NCBI RefSeq assembly: GCF_050624435.1
Contig: NC_134534.1
Location: forward strand, 66,673,501 to 66,737,500
Direction: 5' to 3'
Length of the DNA stretch: 64,000 bases
Source of the DNA: Tenrec ecaudatus
Taxonomy: Eukaryota > Chordata > Mammalia > Afrosoricida > Tenrecidae
How positions within the stretch are numbered: the stretch's first letter is position 1; each line of letters begins with the position of its first letter. Shown in pieces: positions 1-10,967 of this stretch. The notes beneath the pieces were generated by a model that worked only from the letters and a program-made list of their open reading frames with translations, had not been told where the DNA came from and searched no databases. The position numbers and the translations under genes were made by a program.

Positions 1-934
1 GTTACTGCCTCTGCAGACCTACCTATTCTGGATTGCTTATACAGAAAACCATGCAAAACAAAACTCGATCACACAAAGTCATACAGAGCAAACAACCAAA
101 ATCCCAACAACAATGACTAGACAAAACAGAAAAACTTATAAGAGAAAGCAGAAAATATCAAACACTGAGTACGTTGTCTTTGCCAAAGGAAATGACAACG
201 CTCATGGCCGAGAACACACCAACATCTATTTCACAATCGCACAGGGTCGGATGCTGCAGAAAGAAAGGAAGTGGAAGGGGGCTGTGAGAGGGGGGAAGAG
301 AAGTCGCTTGTGACCAGCTGCACTGTAATAGGGATCTTCAGAGCTTGAGTTCATGAAACCCATCCCAAAGGCACAGGCTCACACAGACTCCTGTAGACAC
401 CCAAAGACATGGACGAGCTCACACAAACCTATACTAGCTGATGCATGCAAACTCTTGTCCACTAGCACGGTTTCCACTCCAGTTTACGTCCAGTTCTGTT
501 ATTCTTTACCGAGCAGTAAGTTGCATTATTTTTCACTGAGAAGCACCATTGCTTTGAGTAGCACTATTATTTGTATTCATTGATTGCTTTATTTTAAATT
601 ACTTTCTATGTTATCTGGGTATTTATTATTTGGCTATGGGTAAGCTATGAGATTTCTCTTACTTGAGGTAAAGTGAGGTTCATTGGTCCCTTGAGAAATG
701 CATTGAAGGTAAAGATAAAACCCAAAGGGGAAGAAAGGTAACCAAAATCACTTGATGAATGATCTGAAAAGAAAACATGACCACTCGTGAATTCTCATGT
801 CTACTTATAAAAACCTCAATTATTTATTTAGTTGATGAAATCTCATGCCTGACATTATTCATAATAAGTGTTAACACTGAATCCCAAAATAGAATCGACC
901 CTAAAGGAAGTAATCTTTTCATTTCCTCTCGCAG
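1..934 (+). other. TRPA1 intron 21, 3' part
   Basis: No exon, RNA gene or clear repeat recognised. The preceding exon is not in the window. Confidence 0.6.
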
Positions 935-1064
935 GTTTGAAAACTGTGGCATATTCATAGTTATGCTGCAAGTCATCATGAAAACCCTGCTGAGGTCCAC
1001 CGTTGTTTTCACCTTCCTCCTCATGGCCTTCGGGCTCAGCTTTTACGTCCTCCTGAGCGTGCAG
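935..1064 (+). CDS. TRPA1: TRPA1 exon 22 (S4-S5 linker and S5)
   Basis: TRPA1 is a plasma-membrane, Ca2+-permeable cation channel of sensory neurons, gated by electrophilic irritants and, in some species, by temperature. This 130-bp exon encodes the S4-S5 linker and S5, matching human residues 852-895. It opens after a pyrimidine-rich acceptor (cctctcgcag) with the last base of a split Arg codon and closes at CAG|gtgagg, leaving phase 0. The core FENCGIFIVML is identical to human, Asn855 (mutated in human episodic pain) is kept, and Ser873/Thr874 in S5 are kept within RSTVVF. One visible change is Gln for Glu864 (MLQVI against MLEVI). The reading frame continues into the next exon. The upstream exon that should end in ..LLQ lies outside the window. 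Exon numbers assume the 27-exon mammalian gene. Confidence 0.95.
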
Positions 1065-1388
1065 GTGAGGTGCTACTGTGGATACTGGAAATATGTATTC
1101 ATGCTTAAATGCCGATGACCTAGAAAACTCAGAATGACGTAAAAACCATAGCCCCTGAGTACTTTCTTTTATTTGCTTCATCTGGTATAATAGCATTAGA
1201 CTGATTTTCATTTCAGAGAAACTGAATAGTCATGAGAAAATGACATTTTCTATTGTCCGAATGTTAGGGGTTTATTATTGATAGCATGTGCATAAAAGGT
1301 CAAAAAAATAATTTATTGCATGTGCAGAAAAGCTCTTTCTGGTAACTACCACCATTTTATTTTTTAAAAAATGTAATCACTGTTTTTG

Positions 1389-1573
1389 AGTAGCGATGGT
1401 GTTGTGGGTCGGCTGTTGGGCAGCTAAGCACAAGTTCAACCCACCAGCTGCTCTGCAGATGAAAGACGATGCTGTTTGCTCTCCGAAAGAGAGACAGTCC
1501 CAGAAACTCTATGCAGGGTTGCTATGAGTTGCGATGTACTGGATGTCAGTGGGTTGGTTGGTTTTGGTTTTTA
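1389..1573 (+). mobile_element. AfroSINE (tRNA-derived), intron 22
   Basis: Head with B-box-like GTTCAACCCACCAGC, body ending CCCAGAAACTCTATGCAGGG, then the GGTTGCTATGAG tail and a GGTTGGTTGGTTTT end. This is the standard AfroSINE plan, moderately diverged. Confidence 0.85.
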
Positions 1574-1656
1574 ATAATGATTTTTATAATCCTGCAGGAA
1601 CTATAAAACTTTTTTAAAATTTTGTGTTTCATTTTTACATTGTGGTCTTTTCTTAG

Positions 1657-1839
1657 GATGCCTTCAGCCATCCACTGCTTTCTATCATCCAGACCTTCAG
1701 CATGATGCTTGGAGATATCAATTATCGGGATTCCTTTCTAGAACCCTTCTTGAGGGACGAATTGGCATATCCACTTCTGTCCTTTATACAACTTATTACA
1801 TTCACATTGTTTGTTCCAATTGTCCTCATGAATTTACTG
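1657..1839 (+). CDS. TRPA1: TRPA1 exon 23 (pore loop and S6)
   Basis: This 183-bp, 61-codon exon (human residues 896-956) carries the pore helix, selectivity filter, second pore helix and most of S6. The acceptor is tcttttcttag and the donor is CTG|gtaagt. The filter MLGDINYR is intact, so Asp915, which sets divalent selectivity, is present. Human Glu920 is Asp here (INYRDSF), which keeps the negative charge. Phe944 and Pro949 in S6 are kept (TFTLFVPIVLMNLL). Other differences from human are conservative hydrophobic swaps (His933 to Tyr, Ala939 to Ile, Val942 to Ile, Ser943 to Thr, Ile946 to Leu). Both ends are phase 0 and join cleanly to the neighbouring exons. Confidence 0.97.
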
Positions 1840-2099
1840 GTAAGTAATCCTCCCTTGTATTTCCTTTGTGGTTGTTCCACGGGGGCATCTAATAATAATG
1901 ACTCAGAGTTTCTTTAATCTCATCTCTTAGAGGGAAGGACAGCTCACTTCTATTCCGTTACCAGTGACAGTCTCAGAAACTCACAGGGACAGCTTGACTC
2001 CATCCTATGAGCCGGTCACTATGACTCATATGACTGAGTTGGGACTGACTGTATGGCTGTGAATTGTAGTGCTTGCAGCATGCCAGGCAATGTGTGAGG

Positions 2100-2300
2100 A
2101 TCGGGGTACACAATGGCACATTCACTTGGCAAGTGCTTATCAAGCATCTTCTGAATAGCAGGCATTTTTCTAGGTGTGGAAACAGTGGTGAACAGAGCAG
2201 AACAATCCTCTGACTGGGAATCAACCATGAAGTTAGATAATAAACAAATACATGCATAGCACAATGCCCTGGTAACTGCTATGAACACCTGGTCTGCAGG
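2100..2300. repeat. old mammalian interspersed repeat
   Basis: The stretch GTGGAAACAGTGGTGAACAG and the flanking words resemble an ancient family common to placental mammals that I cannot name with certainty. A related piece lies at about 7335-7400. Confidence 0.4.
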
Positions 2301-2889
2301 TGAAGAGGATGAAGAGAGATGCTGTGTGGGTCTGTTGGGTCAAAGGATAGGCTGAGACCTTAGGAAGTTAGGATGAAGACCTTGTCTCTGCTCTTGAATT
2401 TCTCATTGATCAGAGATTCAAGTGGACAAGCACCTGTCATGCAGCTCTTCTCTGCAGCATTTGGGCATCTCTTGAAGAATCCATCCATCACGCTCTGTTC
2501 TAATGATCCTTATGCGTTGTCACTAGAGTGATGTCCTGACAATGAAAAGTTGAGCACAACTTGTTGCTCTTCAAAGTCCTTTTTAAATGATTCTTCAGGA
2601 GTTTCAATCCCAATGAAAGCCACCAGCATAGCATTCGTGGGCCACTATGATGCTGCTCAGTTCCCATGCAGGCCTCTTTTTGTGGACTAAAGTCAGGTCT
2701 GAGTTTAGGCACCGAGTAACAGGCTTTCTCCTTACCCTTGGCCTTTGTAAGGCTGTTCTTTGTCCTGGGACACCCCTCGGCCTTGAGTTCACTCTTTCTG
2801 AGCTTTCAAATCTCAGATTAAGCATCATGTCCTGTAGGCAGACCCCTTTTTGTGTTATCACAAATTGGGGGGTGGGCACAGTGATGATA

Positions 2890-2998
2890 ATAATAAAATC
2901 TGCTTTATAGGCTGTGTGAAGATTAAACAAGCTAAGACAAAACACTTAAAGCAATGCTTGGCAGATCATAAGCATTCAATAAATGTTAGCTACTATTA
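2890..2998 (+). mobile_element. MIR SINE, 3' part
   Basis: AATGCTTGGCAGATCATAAG followed by CATTCAATAAATGTTAGCTA is the typical MIR 3' end. Confidence 0.8.
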
Positions 2999-3877
2999 GA
3001 TATTAATTATTGATCAATTCTCTGACTCACAAACTCAGATGTTTTCAGAGCCCAGATAAGTATCTGAAATGTGTGGAGCAATTTTGTTGGAAGCTGTTGA
3101 CAACAAGATAGACCCTCCATTGAAAGCATAGATTCCCATACTTATTGTGGCCTACAGCCCCCTTTTAAAATATATATTTATATATTACTCCATGCCACCA
3201 GGAAATTGAAAACTTTTGGACTGGCTCTTTCCTCTGTGGCTACAGTGCCCAAGAAGCTGGTTCAGCATTGGTGGATACAAAGTGGATCCCAAATAAATGA
3301 CTGGATATAGTTAATTTCATCTTTGTCAGATGGTATTGAGTTCAAAGCTTTCTCTCACCTAATTCTGTCCAGTGTTAGATTTCTAGGTGGGGGGTTCGTA
3401 AGAGCCTCGTCCACCCCTAAAGTGCACCATTCCCTGCCTATCATGTGTGGGATACAAACTCATTGCTTCAGTTTGATGTAAATTGTGCATTTTTTAAAGG
3501 TGGTATTGTCTTCCTTAGACGGCATGCTCTTGGATTTTCCGACCATGTTGTGTGCCTACACCCGATTGCAATCTATGTTTAAATACTCCTCTCTCGAGTA
3601 CAGCACACACTGTTACTTTACATTGAAATGAATTTCTGATTACTTTGATAGTGATTCAGATTACTGGACCAACCAGCGGGGATGCCCCCATTGCAAAGGG
3701 TTCTAGGCTTGGCAGCTCTCTGTAAAGTGGAGTAGTCATGCGATTCGAGTTCCTTATTGACACAATGCAAGTGTATCGCCTCCCTTACCTGTCGAAAGTT
3801 AACCACCGAGACCATTTATGTGTCTTTTTAGAGGAGCCATTAAATAGGTAATGATTAAGTGCTGTGCTGTCCTGCAG

Positions 3878-3946
3878 ATTGGTCTGGCAGTTGGGGACAT
3901 TGCCGAGGTACAGAAACATGCATCGCTGAAGAGGATCGCTATGCAG
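3878..3946 (+). CDS. TRPA1: TRPA1 exon 24 (lower gate and TRP-like helix)
   Basis: This 69-bp, 23-codon exon encodes the S6 end and the TRP-like helix, corresponding to human residues 957-979. It begins with Ile957 and includes Val961, the two residues of the lower gate (IGLAVGDIAEV), and ends in KRIAMQ. By eye it is identical to the human protein over all 23 residues, the strongest conservation in the window. Acceptor ctgtcctgcag, donor CAG|gtgaat. Phase 0 at both ends. The following intron, about 4.2 kb, is the longest complete one here and holds an RTE fragment and a long CT/CA repeat. Confidence 0.96.
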
Positions 3947-4334
3947 GTGAATATTCTCTTTAAGACTCACTTAAATCACCACTGTGAGGAACAGGTGACT
4001 TTCTGGGATTCGGTGATTCTATACAACTATGTACTCAATACCAGGAAGGACCATCAAACCATGATGCTTTCTCCACTGTGCCAAGTGTCAAAAAGGATAA
4101 CATAAAAATTTTTAACATAAAATTTTAAAAGGTGACCCAGAACAATATAAGCAGAGACACTGAGAAACAACCTAGCCATGACTCCTTTTTACACTAGCAT
4201 GTGACCATCCAGTGAGCCAGTGCTGGACCAAGTACATCTCAGGAACTGGGTGATCGGTCTTATCCACTGGCAAAATCCATGCTAGTCAACACTATGCTTC
4301 GTGACATAGCTGTATGGTGTAACACAGGATATCT

Positions 4335-4725
4335 TTGAAGATGTTGTTAGGGAAGAATATTGAATATGCCCTGGATGACCACCAGAAGAATAAACAAATC
4401 CATCTTAGAAGAAGTACAGCCAGAATGCTCTTTAGAAGCGAGGATGGTAAGATTTTGTACCATGTACTTGAGACTTCATATCAGGAGAGATCACTCCCTG
4501 GAGATAGGCAGCTGGCTGGCAAAAGTGGAGGGTCAGCAAACAAAAGGAAGATCCTCCAGGTGATGGAGAATCACAGTGGCTGCAAGAATCGACTCAAACA
4601 AAGCAAGAATTGTGAGGCCGACACGAGAATTGGGCAGTGTTTCATTTGGTTGTACACGGGATCCCTATACGTCAGGACCAACTCAACAGTACCCAACAAC
4701 AATGGTCCAAAGAGCTTGAGACATT
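4335..4725 (+). mobile_element. BovB/RTE LINE 3' fragment in TRPA1 intron 24
   Basis: Frames here read ILEEVQPECSLEARM, the C-terminal signature of BovB/RTE ORF2, followed by the RTE 3' UTR: CAGTGGCTGCAAGAATCGAC, then GGGCAGTGTTTCATTTGGTT and ACCCAACAACAATGG. It is truncated at its 5' end and broken by frameshifts, and it lies in sense within the intron. The 160-residue open frame over it is LINE-derived, not a host gene. Confidence 0.85.
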
Positions 4726-4732
4726 ACAGAAC

Positions 4733-4763
4733 GGGGGGGGGGGGGGTGAGGGGGCGGGGGGGA
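4733..4763 (+). repeat. G-run
   Basis: Long poly-G tracts broken by a few bases, directly 3' of the RTE fragment, within the TRPA1 transcript sense strand. Confidence 0.95.
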
Positions 4764-5845
4764 CCATATGAATTAAAAGATGGAATTGTCAGGTACAAAA
4801 AACAAATGCAAACATAACAAAGGGAATGCTAGGTGGAAGAACAGGCATATGAGGTGGGCGTTGACAGATGGGTGGAATTTGGAAGGACAGAGAGACTTTT
4901 CCCACAAGGAGAAATCTAGGAGGCCCAATGGTCCAAAAGCTGCACTACGGGAACATGGCTGCAGAGAAGAGATGGTAAGATGACTCATGTTAGAGGGCAA
5001 AGAGTTTGTCCCAGATGATAGTTTTACTTAAACACAGGGTGAAAAACAAAAGAAAAGAACAAACTGAACTTTGAAAGAAAGGACAGCAGAAGATGAAGTG
5101 TTTCAAGTTATTCTGGTAGTTGGGGGACACAGTATCAGCAACAGAAGGAAAACAGTATTTAAGTGGATCTGTTATTATCTCTGTTTAGTGGGGAATGATT
5201 GGCGGAAAGAGCAAATGACAGGTTGTTATGGAAACAAAGGTGGAATTGTGAATTCCAAGGTGGTTGAGAAGGAAAGGAGGGGGTTTGTGATCTCATGGGC
5301 AGTGCCTCCTCATTATCCTGTTAACTCTTAAAAATACAAGGGAAAGAAATAAAATGACCCAAAAGAGCAGCAGAATTAGCTAAAATGTCTCAGTAGAAGA
5401 CCCACTACCCTGCAGTGTTCATAGAATTGATTTGAAAACCATAATTCTGTTTTTGTTTACCCTGCTCCCTAAACAAACCAGTACACAGGTCTGGAAAAGA
5501 GGACGCCAAAGCAATTACCTTCATGCTATCTGCTTCCTGCTTTGAATCAGGACCAGCATTGCCTAGAAAACCAGGAATCCAGTTTTCTTTTTCCCTTGAG
5601 TTGGTTTAAGAAAAACAAAAAAAAAGTCTGCATCCATTCAAAGTCAATGTTTCAGGATGCAACACAAGCCGGGGCCTAAGGAAACATGCGGTACTCTGGT
5701 TCATGTAGGGACAGTTTGTCCTCTCACAGAGGAGCTCAAAGAGCAGTCAGGACAGAAAGACTCCCTTGGAACAGAATCACTACATAAACCACAAGAGATG
5801 GAAGTACTTTGAGTCTGGAAGCTCTGGATCCCCAATATCTAGCGC

Positions 5846-5847
<2 letters not shown>
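4764..5847 (+). other. TRPA1 intron 24, no feature recognised
   Basis: Unassigned intronic DNA. Short open frames here have no recognisable domain. Confidence 0.5.
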
Positions 5848-5922
<75 letters not shown>

Positions 5923-5963
5923 ACTCACACACACACACACACTCACACTCACACACACACACC
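5848..5963 (+). repeat. compound (CT)n(CA)n microsatellite
   Basis: About 72 bp of uninterrupted CT followed by about 40 bp of slightly imperfect CA, in TRPA1 intron 24. The open frames across it are repeat artefacts. Confidence 0.99.
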
Positions 5964-8101
5964 CCCATTTGTCTATCTGGCTGTAACTGGGAAGGGAAGC
6001 CTATGGAGTACATCTGACTCTTTAAGGTGTAAAGCCCACTGCACGGAGGGGGTAAAGATGCTTCCTGAGGACAGTGCAAGCGCATGTAATGGATCCCACA
6101 AGACCCAGTTTGGACTATTTGAGAACCCATCAGCTCCTCTATAGCGTGCATGGAGTTAAGACGCACCCTGCACTTCATCTGCTGGCGAACACTGAGCCTG
6201 AATAGATCTTCCCTCAATAAGGGTGAGCTGGTCAATTATCAATCCATCAACTTCAGTTGGCAATGTGGAAGATGCGCTTAAGAATATTTAAGGGAAACCT
6301 TTGGGAAATATTAGGGATGAAAGTAAATTCTATAAAGACAAGGAGCATGTGATTAACATTTTAACTAATGAATTTTCTTAAATAATGCAAAAATGAAACT
6401 GTTAAATAGAAAACTAAGAGGAATTGGCAATTGAGACTACACACTATATGTCAGTTAAAATTAATGGAAAGAGACTAATTTTTCTAAGGACAGCTTCATG
6501 CCAGTTTTGATTTGTGAGGATTTAGGGGTTTGGGAATAACAGAAATTCTTAAGTGTAAAGCAATAGAGCAAATAACATGCTTGCTTCAAAAAAAGTTCTC
6601 CTCCAGAATACTCCAGTGATGTTGGAGGAAAAGGTGGAGTTTCACAGGTTGTTGCTCAAGGATTATATGCCACCAGGCTGTTATAATATGTGAAGACTGG
6701 TATACCATTTATAGACTCATTAAACTCAACTCAATGCCTTCGAGTCAATGCATTAGGTGTTCAAACATAATCTACTAAGGCCCCTGATAGCTAAATAAGG
6801 AATGAGTACAAGGTAAGTACTCTAGAGAATCATGATAAGAGTGACAGCGACAAACACTGAACCTGATCAAATGATCAACTGTTTGTGTATAATTATATAT
6901 GTGGTTAATAAATTAAATGCAAACATTTCAAACATCAAGAAAAGCAAAATTTTATATATTAAAAATATTCCTTATTTAGGTAGAAAAGGGAGGAGGTAGA
7001 GGGAAAAAGAGCAAGACATTAAATATATTTTTTCACCTTTAATAATTTCTATGGACAAGAGTTAAAAGCTATTGGCTGTCTTTTGATTTGCTAAGTATAC
7101 ATTATTGATCTGAGGAAGACTTGCATCAGTTGATATGAGTTATTATTACTAAGTAATGTAATCAGCAAAAGGATGGTAGTCATTCAAATCAGAACAGCGA
7201 ATAAAAGCAAACACTGTTTGTGTCTGTAGTGGCCCTGTGACACAGTGTGGCAGAGTAAAGAACAAGGAAATGAAACAAACCAAGCAAACTCAAAAAGGAG
7301 GACTGAAGTAGAATTAAGCTGGATATGAACAGCAATGTGTTCATTCAACAAATCTTTACTATTTCTTATTATGTGCCAGTCACTACACGCCATGATGATC
7401 ACAATAACACCCCCGCATAGTAGACGCAACAGGCGTGAACCAGCCCGAGATTAATTTGACAAACACACACATACACACACACACACACACACAATTGGAC
7501 AATATAAAATGAAACTAAATGCAAATGCATGCTTAAAATAGGAAACAAGATAAAGAATTTGCTGCTAACAATACCGCAAGTTTACTTAAGCGACAGCGTG
7601 GGGTAACTATCTGCAGCTACTGCGTGCTCTAGCACAGCATTAGAGATCTCGAATTCTCTGGGACGTGCTCTCTGTGTTCTCCCAGTCCCCTCTCGCCTGT
7701 TAAAGGACTCTATTCCAACCACTCCTATGTTCTAGTACAGTAACCACCCCGAGTGGACGAAATCCTTTTCTTCTTTAGAGTCACACCCTCTCTCCCATCC
7801 TCCTGTAAAGTAATTATCTGCTGGTGTAAATTGCACTTCTCCTTTAAACATCTTACCTCCCCACCTCCCCCAGCTACCAACTGTTGCCCTTGTGTGTCAG
7901 TGGAGGAAGTGAGAGAGCTAGTAGGGTCAAATGACTGCCACTAGGGGCTCAGGAGACCTGGCCTGACCAGCTGTTTGGATATAATTCAGGACACGGGAGT
8001 CAGGTTCCTTTTGTTGTATGAATTCATGATTACGCAGTGCTGTGTAAGAATCCCAGATACCACCTAATGTTGCCTGTCACTAAACCCACAATGAATTCTA
8101 G
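5964..8101 (+). other. TRPA1 intron 24, remainder
   Basis: Mostly unassigned intronic DNA. It includes a (CA)n tract at 7463-7493, a possible AfroSINE end fragment at 6718-6752 (minus) and an old mammalian repeat near 7335-7400. Confidence 0.5.
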
Positions 8102-8215
8102 GTGAAACTTCATACCAGCTTAGAGAAGAAACTGCCACTGTGCTTCCTACAAAAAGTAGATCAAGAGAGGATCATCGTGTACCCCAACAGACCCAGATAT
8201 GATGGGGGAGTGATC
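8102..8215 (+). CDS. TRPA1: TRPA1 exon 25 (post-TRP helix, C-terminal beta region)
   Basis: This 114-bp exon (38 codons, human 980-1017) follows a fairly weak acceptor (atgaattctag) and ends at ATC|gtaagt. It starts VKLHTSLEKKLPL, keeping Lys988/Lys989, but human Trp993 is Cys here (LPLCFL). The distal part (QERIIVYPNRPRYDGGVI) is clearly less conserved than exon 24. Length is the same as human when joined to exon 26, so no gap is needed. Phase 0 at both ends. Its identity is secure from the collinear order of exons and the LHTSLEKK core. Confidence 0.93.
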
Positions 8216-8448
8216 GTAAGTGCTATTGATGGGCATCCATTCACTTTGTGCTGTTGGTACGGGTGCCCTTTTGTAGCGGTTGAGTCTGCTCTGCTGAAGG
8301 GGAAGAAGAACTTGAAAAGAAGGTGACAGAAGGCAAGGAGGAAGCTACTTGCTCTCCTCTTCCAGGTGCCTCCTACGTAGTATGTAGCATCTGTGTTGAA
8401 TATGCATTATGTAACTTGGGGACAGATAGGTGGGTGGTCCAGGTGTAC

Positions 8449-8471
8449 TGTGTGTGTGTGTGTGTGTGTGT
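8449..8471 (+). repeat. (TG)n microsatellite
   Basis: Short uninterrupted TG tract in TRPA1 intron 25. Confidence 0.95.
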
Positions 8472-9244
8472 AGTATAAGTATACTTTGTTTTGTATTGTC
8501 AGCGATCACTGACGTGTGCGTGTGGGTGCATTAAAGGAAAGACAAAACCATCGGAGACTAAGCAGAGACAGTGAAAAAGAGTCCATAATGTCGCGTTGGC
8601 AGACCTGGGTGTCAATTCCAGCTGGGCCTGAATTTGCTCCTTACTTGTAAGAGTGCTTCTTCTGAATTTGTTGTAGGTTACTTTTCTTCTGTGTGGTCAT
8701 AAAACGATAAAATCCATCTAAGTAACATGATAAGCTGTCATCCAATTCCACATACCACCATATCGGATTTCACTCATATCCATAGTTGAAATGACTACCC
8801 AACCACAAATACTCAGCAGTTAGCTCTCCTGAGTCCCCAATCCATAGATTCGCTGGCTCCTTGTATCTCCATGCATAGTCCTCAAAGGCAAATCAATTCA
8901 GCAAGTTTCAAACCAGACTCATGACCTCTACACCTGCTTTAGAAAGAGATGAGGAATCTGAGTCCTTCTTCAAGGTCATTCATCTCAATTAATATCAACA
9001 CCCTTCATTTGCCTGCACCCCCAGCCACTGTAGAATCATTCTCAACAGTCCCTCTCAATGCCCAGGCTTTGCCCCCTTTGACCTCCAGGGTGACTTTCCC
9101 CCGCCTTCTTTGGCCTGTACTCCTAGAATTACCTGACTACAGGTCATTTCACATTGGAACTTCATTCTATCCGGTCTGTTCTTGGTTTTGAACCCAATTG
9201 CTATTGTGTCCTTTCTGACTCATCTTGACCATGCAAGGCAGAGT

Positions 9245-9360
9245 TTCCAAGGCTGGGGAAGCACACTGCCACATCTTTCCCCATTGGGGCAGCTGGTGGG
9301 TTAGAGCACCGGCCATTTGTCTCATGGCTGAGGGCTTTAACTAGTGCACAACCAGGGTTC
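9245..9360 (-). mobile_element. AfroSINE head fragment
   Basis: On the minus strand this reads a tRNA-like head and body; on + it shows CACATCTTTCCCC, GGGGCAGCTGGTGGGTT and ACAACCAGGGTTCC. It is diverged and lacks the tail. Confidence 0.65.
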
Positions 9361-9559
9361 CAATCCATGGTTTAAAAGACTCTCAATTAAAGCAGAAATT
9401 AGACAAGTTCTCAGAAACTTCCCCCCAAGAAATGTGGTTGGTTGATGATTCAGTGGTCTTGTATAAGTCAGAGCATTTTCAATAGCTAAACATCCCCTAT
9501 GGGAGAGCGTCCTTTGTGAAACTATGAAGTGATTCAGTTAAGCTGTTTCCTCAATGACT

Positions 9560-9750
9560 TCTGACCCCAACCCACTCTTTCTTTGTTATCTCTAGACCCT
9601 GTGTCTGCTGCGAGAGTGCTGGGTAGGCCTTGGCTCTAGTGCTCTTTACATTCATCTCTCATAACAAGCTACGAGTTTCTTGAGAGTCAAGGTTATGTCT
9701 TATGAATATTTATCCTGGGGCAATGGTATAATGCCTCAATTATGGCACCT
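9560..9750 (+). mobile_element. L2 LINE 3' end (old)
   Basis: CGAGTTTCTTGAGAGTCAAG followed by a stretch resembling the L2 terminus (GGCAATGGTATAATGCCTC in place of the usual cagtgcctggcaca). Weak but collinear. Confidence 0.45.
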
Positions 9751-9813
9751 GATTTAAAAAAAAGTTTCCTGAGTGGAGTTTAACTTGAGAAACTATTGTG
9801 TTTTATCCCACAG

Positions 9814-9911
9814 TGTTTATTTCATTATATCTTCTCCATCAAAGAAGCAGGACAAGAAGCACCAAATGTTGATACATCTTTAGAAACAGAAGTATTGAAG
9901 CAAAAATACCG
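9814..9911 (+). CDS. TRPA1: TRPA1 exon 26 (C-terminal linker into coiled coil)
   Basis: This 98-bp exon corresponds to human residues 1018-1050. Acceptor ttttatcccacag, donor CG|gtatgc. The exon ends with two bases of the Arg1050 codon, completed by the first G of the last exon. The C-terminal stretch EVLKQKYR keeps Lys1046, Lys1048 and Arg1050, known from human structures to bind inositol polyphosphate. The first half differs strongly from human: Cys1021 is His and Cys1025 is Ser, while a Cys appears at position 1018. This is the most diverged exon of the six. Confidence 0.92.
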
Positions 9912-10020
9912 GTATGCATTTTTCCTTCTCCCTGTATTTGAGACCCTTGAAATTCTTACGAAATAATGCATGGTATGTTGTTCTATTGTATACTCTTGCT
10001 TACCTCCTATATCCAGTCAT

Positions 10021-10385
10021 CTTGGGGCAGCAGTAGCTCAGTGATAGAATTCCACCATCCCCGAGTGATACTCAAGTTTGACATTTCATCAGTGTAGCTA
10101 CCAAGCTACTTGTCAATGGAGATGTGCATGTGGCTATTTTGCTAAACAGGTCTCATCAGAGCTTCCAAGCTAGGACAGAGGAGGAATAAAGTTCTGACAT
10201 TCTACTTTTGAAAACCAGCCAATGCAAACCCCATGGATCACCACAACCCAGTGGTGTATTGGGTGGGGAGTTACTTTAACCAAGGACTGATGCAACAGTA
10301 GCTTACCACAACCACATAGTAAGCCATGCTCTATGGAATGATGGTGCCAGTACATCTACAGGAGATGTGTTTCAGACCCCCAGCA
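10021..10385 (+). mobile_element. tRNA-derived SINE of a second type, near full length
   Basis: The head GCAGTAGCTCAGTGATAGAATTC is a Gly-tRNA-like A box, followed by a body (AGGTCTCATCAGAGCTTCCA, then CCAGCCAATGCAAACCCCAT) and a GATCACCACAACCCAGTG end. Related copies lie at 44030-44300 (+) and 42690-42930 (minus). It is not a tRNA gene, because the second arm and anticodon fold are missing. Confidence 0.65.
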
Positions 10386-10594
10386 ATTTTTTTATTGTTG
10401 TGGATCAATCACTTTGCCTTCTGAGCAATAAGTAAATGCCAATAATGTCCTTAATACTGGGGCTAATAACCTAAAATGTATTTTTCAAGAACCGCCTGCA
10501 CTTGTACCTCACACATGAAAGCATTGAAGGTGTTTGAGAATCTCTGGAGAAGCCATACGGTGTGCAGATGTTAAACATGAGGGCGTTAGGGTTC

Positions 10595-10720
10595 ATTTCT
10601 TTGGGCTGAAAGCCATGTATAACTACTTACTGTGTGATCCTCAGCAAGTTGTTAACCTCTCTGTGCAGCAATTTCTTAACCTTTACAATGGAAACAAAAA
10701 TAACCCATCCATGAATTACC
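10595..10720 (+). mobile_element. MIR SINE
   Basis: TACTGTGTGATCCTCAGCAA, then CCTCTCTGTGCAGCAATTTC and CTTTACAATGGAAACAAAAA follow the MIR core in order. Confidence 0.8.
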
Positions 10721-10967
10721 AGGGTCATCTTGGACTTTGTGTTGCCTTGGGGAGTTTTAGGGAGCTACACCATTCTAGAAGTCTGTGATGATTTATTTTG
10801 GCAAACTTCAAAACCTACCTACCCCTAGGAAAGATGAAGTCCACCCCGAGGGTATAACCCAAGCACAATCAATCTGTTCCAGAATACTTCTAATTCATAG
10901 GCCCTCCGAGACTGTGAAGGACTAACAATATCATTGAGAATTCATTCATGAAATATGTGTTCTTTAG

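Noticed and set aside
777..1118. 113-codon frame starting at 777 as a complete gene
   Set aside because: Only its middle part from 935 is TRPA1 exon sequence; the rest is intron read through the splice sites.
824..1211. Minus-strand open frames over TRPA1 exon 22
   Set aside because: Shadows of the + strand exon without any recognisable domain.
4335..4817. 160-codon open frame on +
   Set aside because: It crosses an RTE 3' end and a G-run; the similarity is to a LINE and not to a host gene.
5736..6235. Open frames with Ser-Leu, Arg-Glu or Cys-Val repeats
   Set aside because: They are translations of the CT/CA microsatellite.
10021..10100. tRNA gene at the GTAGCTCAGTGATAGAATTC box
   Set aside because: No cloverleaf; it is the head of a SINE. 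The same holds for the B-box-like parts of all AfroSINEs.
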